Source of the DNA: JAAUTY01 sp964397305
GTDB lineage: Bacteria > Cyanobacteriota > Cyanobacteriia > Cyanobacteriales > Spirulinaceae
NCBI GenBank assembly: GCA_964397305.1
Contig: CAYNIP010000011.1
Span: forward strand, 1-64,000
DNA: 64,000 nt
Direction of reading: 5' to 3'
In this document: one piece after another, positions 58,369 to 64,000 of the stretch
How the letters are laid out: every line of letters starts with the position of its first letter
Numbering within the stretch: the stretch's first letter is position 1
Notes under the pieces: generated by a model
Told to the model about the DNA's origin: nothing
Seen by the model: the letters and a program-made list of their open reading frames with translations, nothing else
Databases searched by the model: none
Program-made: the position numbers and the translations under genes

Positions 58369-60111
58369 ATGATGGAGTCCCTGTCCTACCTCGAATTGGC
58401 AGCCTACTTTGAGAGCGCACCCAGCGATGGTGAAGTGCCGCTTCTCTGCGATCTGTCCCGCCGCGATCTAGGCAAGATCGTGCGACTGCGGCTCACGTCC
58501 CTACCCTGGGTCTTTGTTGCCGTGGCGCTCCTCTCCTTTTCTGTTGCCAGTTCAGCTTTAGCGCTGAAGCAGGGCGATCGCGGCTCTGCCGTGACCCAGC
58601 TCCAACAGCAACTCGCGGACAAAGGCTACTTCAATGGGCCTGTGACGGGCTACTACGGCTCCATCACCCAGGGGGCTGTCCTACAATTCCAACGGGCCCA
58701 GGGCTTGACCCCCGATGGCATTGCGGGGCCCAATACCAGTGCTGCTTTGACCGGGACGCCTCGGGGCGATCGCCAAGCCACCCCCCCCAGCACCCCTAGC
58801 CAGGGAAGTACAGGCTCCGGCCTCCTCAAACTGGGCCAGCGCAGCGAGGCTGTGAAGGCCCTACAACTCGAACTCCAAGCCCAAGGCTACTTCAACGGGC
58901 CCACCACGGGCTACTACGGGCCGATCACCCAGGGCGCCGTGCGCCGCTTCCAGCAGGCCAAGGGCCTGAAGCCCGATGGCATCTTCGGACCCCAGAGCCG
59001 CGCCGCTCTCAGCGGCCAAGCCCCGCCTGCGAGGGAGACTGCCGCCAGCGGTTCCAACAGTGTCTACACCTTTAGCAACGATGCCTGGCTGGAAACCAAC
59101 GGGGAGACCCTCGCCCGGCCGACCCAGATGCGTTTGGCCGAGACCATTTCCGGCAACCTCTCGCCGAAGTCGATTGTGCATTCTGGCAACGGCTTATTTT
59201 TCGCCCAGAACATGATGTACACCCACACGATCTCGGTGTACAACCGTGAGCGAGAACTGGTGAAAACCATCGCCGACACCGTAGAACTCAGCAAGTACGG
59301 TCATGACCAGTACTCCGGTCTCTATCGCGGCGCGCCGGTCGAAGCCGCTTTCTCCCACAACGGCCGCTATGCTTGGGTCTCGAACTACAAAATGTCGGGC
59401 TCCGGCTTCCAAAACCCCGGCAACGATAACTGCACCCCCTCCCAGCGGGCTGACAATAGCTTTCTTTACCGCATTGATACCGAAAGCTTGGCGATTGAAA
59501 ACGTGGTCGAAGTGGGGGCTGTGCCTAAATATGTCGCCACAACTCCCGATAGCCGCTACGTCCTCGTGAGCAACTGGTGCAGCGACGATCTCAGCGTCGT
59601 GGATACCTCCCAGAACCAGGAAGTGCGCCGGGTCAAACTGGGTCGCTATCCGCGCGGTGTAGTCGTCGATCCGACGGGGAAGACGGCCTATGTGGCCGTG
59701 ATGGGCTCCTACGATATTGCCCGCGTGAATCTCGACAATTTCACCGTCAGTTGGCTGCGAAATGTGGGCCAGTCTCCCCGCCACCTCAATCTTGACCCTA
59801 ACGGCCGCTTTCTCTACGCCAGCCTTAATGGGGATGGCCGGGTGGCTAAGATTGACCTCCGGGAAAATCGCATCGTCAGTAAGGTGGCGACGGGGGATGC
59901 TCCTCGCAGTATGGTGCTCTCCGATGACGGCCAATGGCTCTATGTGGTAAACTACCATTCCAACACCCTCAGCAAGGTGCGGGCCGGAACCATGCGCGTG
60001 GTGCAGACGATTCCCGTGAACGCGAATCCGATCGGGGTTGCCTACGATGCCGACACCAACCAGGTTTGGGTCGCCTGCTACTCCGGCAGCATCATGGTGT
60101 TTGACGGCTAA
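58369..60111 (+). CDS. Peptidoglycan-binding domains fused to a YncE-like beta-propeller
   Basis: 580 aa. A leader ESLSYLELAAYFESAPSDGE precedes a helix at about 47-66. Two PG_binding_1 domains occupy about 66-125 and 145-205 (GYFNGPVTGYYGSITQGAV and its near-duplicate). Residues 265-580 form a 7-bladed YncE/NHL-type propeller with repeats such as DSRYVLVSNWCSDDLSVVDT and NGRFLYASLNGDGRVAKIDL. It probably anchors a ligand-binding propeller to the wall. The fusion is unusual. An in-frame ATG lies one codon downstream. Confidence 0.9.
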   Translation: MMESLSYLELAAYFESAPSDGEVPLLCDLSRRDLGKIVRLRLTSLPWVFVAVALLSFSVASSALALKQGDRGSAVTQLQQQLADKGYFNGPVTGYYGSITQGAVLQFQRAQGLTPDGIAGPNTSAALTGTPRGDRQATPPSTPSQGSTGSGLLKLGQRSEAVKALQLELQAQGYFNGPTTGYYGPITQGAVRRFQQAKGLKPDGIFGPQSRAALSGQAPPARETAASGSNSVYTFSNDAWLETNGETLARPTQMRLAETISGNLSPKSIVHSGNGLFFAQNMMYTHTISVYNRERELVKTIADTVELSKYGHDQYSGLYRGAPVEAAFSHNGRYAWVSNYKMSGSGFQNPGNDNCTPSQRADNSFLYRIDTESLAIENVVEVGAVPKYVATTPDSRYVLVSNWCSDDLSVVDTSQNQEVRRVKLGRYPRGVVVDPTGKTAYVAVMGSYDIARVNLDNFTVSWLRNVGQSPRHLNLDPNGRFLYASLNGDGRVAKIDLRENRIVSKVATGDAPRSMVLSDDGQWLYVVNYHSNTLSKVRAGTMRVVQTIPVNANPIGVAYDADTNQVWVACYSGSIMVFDG

Positions 60112-60140
60112 GGGTAGGTGCTAGTGGGGGCGGGAGTGGG

Positions 60141-60275
60141 TCAATGCTTCTTCAGTTTGCCCTTTAGCTCTAGGTCATATTCTTCCTTCGGGGGCGGTTC
60201 CTTTTTGGGCTCTTTTGCGAGCCCCAAGATCACCGCGAGCCCAGTCAACAGAAAGCCAATCGTTACGGGGTCCAT
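60141..60275 (-). CDS. Small single-helix membrane protein (44 aa)
   Basis: ATG at 60275, TGA at 60141. The N-terminus DPVTIGFLLTGLAVILGLA is one membrane helix; the rest, KEPKKEPPPKEEYDLELKG, is highly charged and should lie in the cytosol. Composition and codon use look genuine, and proteins of this layout (short helix plus charged tail) are common in cyanobacteria. Unknown role. It is convergent with the propeller gene. Confidence 0.6.
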   Translation of the reverse strand: MDPVTIGFLLTGLAVILGLAKEPKKEPPPKEEYDLELKGKLKKH

Positions 60276-60702
60276 AGGTGTTGCGCTTCTCTAGGCGGTA
60301 CTTCGTTATCGAAACAACCGGAATCGCTGTTCCCTAGGGATCTACCCTCAGCTTGGGCGGAATTACGCAAGGCTACGGGAATAGGGTAGGGCTGTGGCGG
60401 TAGCCCGAGGTTGCCGAGGCTGGTAGGGTGGTGAGCGGCCGCGATGCTAAGGGTACTCCAGGAAGTCAAGCATCCCTGGGTCTGGGATGAGTTGTGGATG
60501 GCAGCAACCCTAGGCTCTCAGCCCGACAATCCGATGGACATCTCGCTGGATTACTCTGAGGGAGCGCTGAAGCGCAACAACGGTGGTTGTCACGGCCTTG
60601 TCATGGGGGTGAACGAAATTTTACGCGGGACGTTGGTACTCCTGGGGGGCAGGAGTCGAGGGAGGAGGGCTTTATAACGCATACCTGGCTGGAGGATTCC
60701 GT
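60276..60702. other. Gap with an inverted copy of the repeat end
   Basis: 427 bp without a supported gene. 60606-60643 (GGGGTGAACGAAATTTTACG, then CGGGACGTTGGTACTCCT) is the reverse complement of the right end of the hairpin-rich repeat at 21391-21428. The rest shows no feature. The rfaE2 start has GGAGG nearby upstream. Confidence 0.6.
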
Positions 60703-61194
60703 ATGAGTGGACTGTATAGCCTCGAAGACTTGCAGCGGGCGATCGCCGCGCACCCAGAACGCTGGCGGCCCCTCGTCCTGACGAATGGCTGCTTTGACCT
60801 CCTCCATGCCGGTCATGTGCGCTACCTGCAAGCGGCCCGGACCCTGGGCCGCGCCCTCGTGGTGGGCCTGAACAGCGATGCGTCCGTCCGTCAGTTGAAG
60901 CCCGCCGCGGCCGGCTACCCGGCCCGGCCGCTGGTTCCCGCTGCCCAGCGGGCGGAAGTCCTAGCTGCCTTGAAGCCGGTCGATGCGGTGGTGATCTTTG
61001 CCGAACAGCGGGCGACGCGGTTGATCGAGGCCCTGCGACCGGAGATTTACGCCAAGGGCGGCGACTACACCCCAGCGACGCTGCCGGAGTTTCCCGATGT
61101 CCAGGCCTGTGGTGGGCGGGTGGAATTGATCCAAGTCGAGCTACCCACCTCTACCTCGGCGATTGTCGCCCAAATCCTGGCGGCTCGGCCCTGA
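60703..61194 (+). CDS. rfaE2: RfaE2-type nucleotidyltransferase (heptose-1-phosphate adenylyltransferase)
   Basis: 163 aa, single domain. VLTNGCFDLLHAGHVRYLQA (HxGH), VVGLNSDASVRQLK and YAKGGDYTP are the motifs of the HldE C-terminal / RfaE2 adenylyltransferase. In bacteria with heptose it makes ADP-heptose for LPS; many cyanobacteria lack heptose-containing cores, so the substrate here may differ. It ends about 115 bp before gun4. Confidence 0.88.
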   Translation: MSGLYSLEDLQRAIAAHPERWRPLVLTNGCFDLLHAGHVRYLQAARTLGRALVVGLNSDASVRQLKPAAAGYPARPLVPAAQRAEVLAALKPVDAVVIFAEQRATRLIEALRPEIYAKGGDYTPATLPEFPDVQACGGRVELIQVELPTSTSAIVAQILAARP

Positions 61195-61308
61195 CTTGTA
61201 GGAAACCGACCTTGCCGCGTAAGCTAGGGGATAGGGGTTATCATAGAAGACTGGCATCAGCCCTCCGGCTGGCCCAGCCGGTGATTCTGCATCCCCCCCT
61301 GAGCGCTC

Positions 61309-62037
61309 ATGATCGATTCCAACCTATCGCGGCCAGAGCTGAGTGACGCTGACTTCGAGGCCCTGCGTGCCCAGTTAGCTCAGGAAGCGCTCAAGGGCCA
61401 ATTGGCGGCGATCGCCCAACTGGCTGCCAGCGGTGAGCCGGGCTTAGTCCTCCTTCAAGATTTTCTCCTGGCCCGGCCGGGGGCGGCCCCGACACCGGCC
61501 CAGGGCCGCGCCTACCAACTCCTCGCCCAAAGCAGTGTCCCGGAGCGGCAGGCCCTGCTTCAGAGCTACTTCCCCCAAGGCCTAGTCCCCCTCGCCTCGG
61601 AGCGGGGGATCGACTACCAGCCGGTGCAGCAGGCTCTGGTAGCGGGGGACTATGAGACGGGCGATCGCCTCACCCTCGCGAAGCTCTGCGAACTGGCTGG
61701 GCCCCCGGCTCAGCAGCGCAACTGGCTCTATTTCTCCGAGGTGGACAATTTCCCCAGCACCGATCTCCTCAGCCTCAATACGCTTTGGCTCGTCTACTCT
61801 GAAGAGAAGTTCGGCTATTCCGTGCAGCGGGAGCTGTGGCTAGCCCAGGGGAAGGACTTTACCAAGCTGTGGGGCAAGATTGGCTGGAAAGCGGGCAATC
61901 GCTGGACGCGCTACCCCCATGAGTTTACCTGGGATCTGAGCGCCCCTCGGGGTCATTTGCCCCTCTCCAACCAGCTACGCGGTTCCCGAGTCTTGGCCTC
62001 TTTACTATCCCACCCTGCCTGGCTCCAGAACCGCTAG
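61309..62037 (+). CDS. gun4: GUN4, activator of Mg-chelatase
   Basis: 242 aa. Residues 1-90 form the helical N-domain (DFEALRAQLAQEALKGQLAA); residues 95-235 form the GUN4 core: GIDYQPVQQALVAGDYETGD and FPSTDLLSLNTLWLVYSEEK, followed by GWKAGNRWTRYPHEFTW. It binds protoporphyrin IX and Mg-protoporphyrin and stimulates the ChlH subunit. chlD is encoded in the same window, though not adjacent. Confidence 0.95.
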   Translation: MIDSNLSRPELSDADFEALRAQLAQEALKGQLAAIAQLAASGEPGLVLLQDFLLARPGAAPTPAQGRAYQLLAQSSVPERQALLQSYFPQGLVPLASERGIDYQPVQQALVAGDYETGDRLTLAKLCELAGPPAQQRNWLYFSEVDNFPSTDLLSLNTLWLVYSEEKFGYSVQRELWLAQGKDFTKLWGKIGWKAGNRWTRYPHEFTWDLSAPRGHLPLSNQLRGSRVLASLLSHPAWLQNR

Positions 62038-62089
62038 CACCCTGACCGCCCGCCCTCCCCCAGCTTGGTGCGCTGGGAGCCCTAACCCT

Positions 62090-63559
62090 ATGGCTGCCTC
62101 CCCCCGGGACAGCAAGACGCCTATGTTACCCACCGACACCAACGGCGAGAGCCGCCCGCCGAATCGCCTCTTCTGCCGCCTAGACAGCCGCCCCCCAACA
62201 GTACGGGAGCAGCGACGCCAACAGGCGATCGCTAGCCTCGGTCTCCTCTCGGGTCAGCCAACCCCCGTCTTTGAGGAAGCGGTGCAAGTGGCCGCCCACC
62301 TGCTCGAGGCTCCGATAGCGCTCCTGAGCATTGCCCTGCCTGATCGCTTGTTTCTGAAGGCCTGCTTCGGCCTGTCGGTTCTCGGGGTTATGAATACCCT
62401 GACGCTAAAGCGGGAGGTGTCTCGGGAGGATTCCTTCGGCCAGTATGTAATCGACAGCCAGCAACCCTTGGCCGTGGCCGATGCCCAGAGCGATTCCTTC
62501 TTTTGCCAACATCCCCTCTACCAGGACTACGGTATCCGCGCCTATGCTGGCGTACCGCTGATCGCGCCTGGGGGTGAATGCTGGGGCACGCTGGCCGTCT
62601 GGGATCTCGAGCCCCATGCCTTCAGCCAACGGGATCTCGATCTGCTTGCCCTCGTGGCCCGTTGGTCTACGAGTGAATATCGCACCACGGTCCTCCCCCC
62701 CACCCTCGCACCAGCCCCGGCCCCCCTCTACGAGGTCGCCCCTCAAGCGGAGCCGCTCCTCCCCGACCTCTCGCCCTCGGAGCTGGATGCCCTCAAGGTG
62801 CAGTTGCTCGCCCAACTCACGGGAGAATTGCGGGCTCCCCTCACCTCCGTCATGGGCATGGCGCGGGTGCTGGAGCAGAAGGTCTACGGCGCGCTCACGG
62901 ACAAGCAGCAAAAATACCTCAGCATCATCTATACCAGCGGTGAGTATTTGCTCTCGCTGGTGGAGGAGATTATCAACCTGGGAGCGATTACCGGCCGCGA
63001 GGTTCCCTTGCACGTGGGGGCTGTGGACCTGGGGATGCTCTGTCAGCAGGCGATCGCCAATCTCCAGCCCCTCGCCCGCCAGCAGCAGCAGAGTTTCCAG
63101 ATCACCATCGAACCCGGCCAGCGCATCTGGCCCCTGGACAAGGAAAAGGTACGGCAAGCCATCTACTATTTGGCCCTGAACCTGATCAAAGACTCAGAGC
63201 CCGGCAGCGAGATTCGCCTCCACGTCTCCCGCAAGGCCAACTCGGATACCCGCCCCGACTTACCCCTCCACATTGCCCTCTGGGCGATTCACCCCTGGCT
63301 CGATGATGGGCTCCCCCTCAGCGGCCCGGCTCGAGCCGCCTCCTTTGAACACTTGGTGAATGAAGCGACGAGTACCTTCGAGGCAACCGGGGAGGAAGAG
63401 GAGGACATTCCCAACACGCGCGAGGCCCTGGGGCTGCTGCTCAGCTACCAGCTCCTACGCGCCCACGGCGGCACACTGGAAATGCAGGAGATCGCTGAGA
63501 CGGGCTACCGCTATATCTGCCGCCTGCCCCAACTAGCGGCCCTGGACAGTCAAGGCTAG
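62090..63559 (+). CDS. GAF domain histidine-kinase-like protein without phospho-acceptor His
   Basis: 489 aa. GAF domain at about 55-195 (VFEEAVQVAAHLLEAPIALL, AYAGVPLIAPGGECWGTLAV), then a DHp-like helix with GELRAPLTSVMGM where the kinase HELRTPL motif should be: Gly245 stands in place of His. The ATPase half keeps YYLALNLIKD and ALGLLLSYQLLRAHGG but lacks clear N and G boxes. It is probably a non-catalytic sensor or scaffold; other cyanobacterial GAF kinases of this branch also vary here. An ATG at 62123 is an alternative start. Confidence 0.88.
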   Translation: MAASPRDSKTPMLPTDTNGESRPPNRLFCRLDSRPPTVREQRRQQAIASLGLLSGQPTPVFEEAVQVAAHLLEAPIALLSIALPDRLFLKACFGLSVLGVMNTLTLKREVSREDSFGQYVIDSQQPLAVADAQSDSFFCQHPLYQDYGIRAYAGVPLIAPGGECWGTLAVWDLEPHAFSQRDLDLLALVARWSTSEYRTTVLPPTLAPAPAPLYEVAPQAEPLLPDLSPSELDALKVQLLAQLTGELRAPLTSVMGMARVLEQKVYGALTDKQQKYLSIIYTSGEYLLSLVEEIINLGAITGREVPLHVGAVDLGMLCQQAIANLQPLARQQQQSFQITIEPGQRIWPLDKEKVRQAIYYLALNLIKDSEPGSEIRLHVSRKANSDTRPDLPLHIALWAIHPWLDDGLPLSGPARAASFEHLVNEATSTFEATGEEEEDIPNTREALGLLLSYQLLRAHGGTLEMQEIAETGYRYICRLPQLAALDSQG

Positions 63560-63823
63560 GGGTTTTCTGGGCTATCCCGAGGGGATAGACTCGGGCTAAC
63601 CAGGCAGGATTTCTCCAGGTCGGCCATGGGAACAGAACTGAGCCCTCCTCGCTGGGATGGCGTTACGGGGGCTGGCGTCCAGGATCACCGGGGGTCGGGG
63701 TGGCTCTCTGTTCTGACCGGGGGGGCTGGGAGATGGAGGCGCAGCAATCTCTCGCAGCGTGGGCTCCACCGTAACGCCCTAGCGGGATGCACCCGTCGTA
63801 ACGAGGCTGTTTGACCAGGCCTG
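63560..63823. other. Gap with hairpin and 12-mer repeat
   Basis: No gene supported. A small hairpin CTATCC/GGATAG is at 63572-63588, shortly after the kinase-like gene, without a T-run. The dispersed 12-mer GGGATGCACCCG is at 63784-63795. Confidence 0.5.
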
Positions 63824-64000
63824 TTAGCCACCGAAAGGCAACAGGCTTTTCTTCAGAACTTGCAGGGCTCGATCTGTGACATCGCGGTAGCGTAGGTGGC
63901 CGCAGAGGATTTGGCTCATGATGTTGGCAGCGGCGGGGCGCTTTACGCCAACTTTGTAGGCTAGTTTGGGAAAGCGGTAGAACAGGCCTGCGAGGCGTTG
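63824..64000 (-). CDS. C-terminal part of a protein, possibly a GGR-type FAD oxidoreductase (partial)
   Basis: 58 codons read from the right edge to TAA at 63824. RLAGLFYRFPKLAYKVGVKR, ANIMSQILCGHLRYRDV and RALQVLKKSLLPF resemble the C-terminal tails of geranylgeranyl-reductase-like FAD-dependent oxidoreductases. The cofactor domain is outside the window, so the family call is tentative, but the frame is clearly coding. Confidence 0.5.
   Translation of the reverse strand, partial: QRLAGLFYRFPKLAYKVGVKRPAAANIMSQILCGHLRYRDVTDRALQVLKKSLLPFGG

Noticed and set aside
1..64000. Frequent GCGATCGC octamers as a repeat system
   Set aside because: These are HIP1 sites, a well-known feature of many cyanobacterial genomes, inside genes and gaps alike.

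Overview
This window is a GC-rich cyanobacterial chromosome segment. The evidence is the gene content: phosphoribulokinase, ferredoxin-NADP reductase with a CpcD-like phycobilisome-linker domain, cytochrome c6, NdhL, magnesium-chelatase ChlD, GUN4, and the CruF/CruG pair for myxol glycosides. It also carries many HIP1 octamers (GCGATCGC) and many small proteins found only in cyanobacteria (DUF3285, DUF3007, DUF3122, TIGR04376). I cannot name the species. A Synechococcus- or Leptolyngbya-like lineage fits, and the core genes speak against a free plasmid. There is no rRNA and no CRISPR array, and one tRNA (Gly-UCC).

Layout. 1-4.5 kb: end of a probable peptidase, a Gfo/Idh/MocA dehydrogenase, then a sulfur module (rhodanese-DUF2892 protein, DUF3122 protein, ETHE1-like persulfide dioxygenase) divergent from an ArsR repressor across a perfect palindrome. 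4.5-12.4 kb: two tandem ParA ATPases, ybeY, dgkA, trpG/pabA, a metallo-beta-lactamase-fold protein lacking its metal motif, a DUF4129/DUF4350 pair, ndhL-DUF3007, and tenA preceded by a 48-codon ORF. 12.5-15.5 kb: a lower-GC SDR-AraC pair between two copies of a repeat element with terminal inverted repeats. 15.6-25.7 kb: rlpA, a PhzF protein, a 975-aa CyRepA1-type plasmid replicase, chlD, cruG and cruF. 26-37 kb: GNAT, ruvX, glutathione peroxidase, a group 2 sigma factor, petH, prk and several small or structural proteins. 37-46 kb: a glycan region (three GT4 glycosyltransferases, two SGNH hydrolases, a cyclic-peptide-type ABC exporter) and pyrR. 46-64 kb: peptidoglycan-binding proteins, GST, petJ, trhO, ssb, a nucleotidyltransferase/mutase fusion, a TonB-like protein with a minisatellite, a class A PBP, trmB, a MobA-like enzyme, rfaE2, gun4, and a GAF kinase-like protein lacking its phospho-acceptor His.

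Themes. Photosynthesis and carbon fixation (petH, prk, petJ, ndhL, chlD, gun4, cruF/G), cell wall and surface glycans (PBP, RlpA, PG-binding proteins, GTs, SGNH hydrolases, rfaE2, NTP-transferase), and sulfur or oxidative stress (ETHE1, rhodanese, GPx, GST) dominate. A family of dispersed, hairpin-rich repeats sits in many of the larger intergenic gaps. The most unusual items are the chromosomal CyRepA1-type replicase with an inverted repeat just upstream, the element-flanked SDR-AraC cassette, the tandem ParA pair without ParB, and several proteins in which catalytic motifs are replaced.
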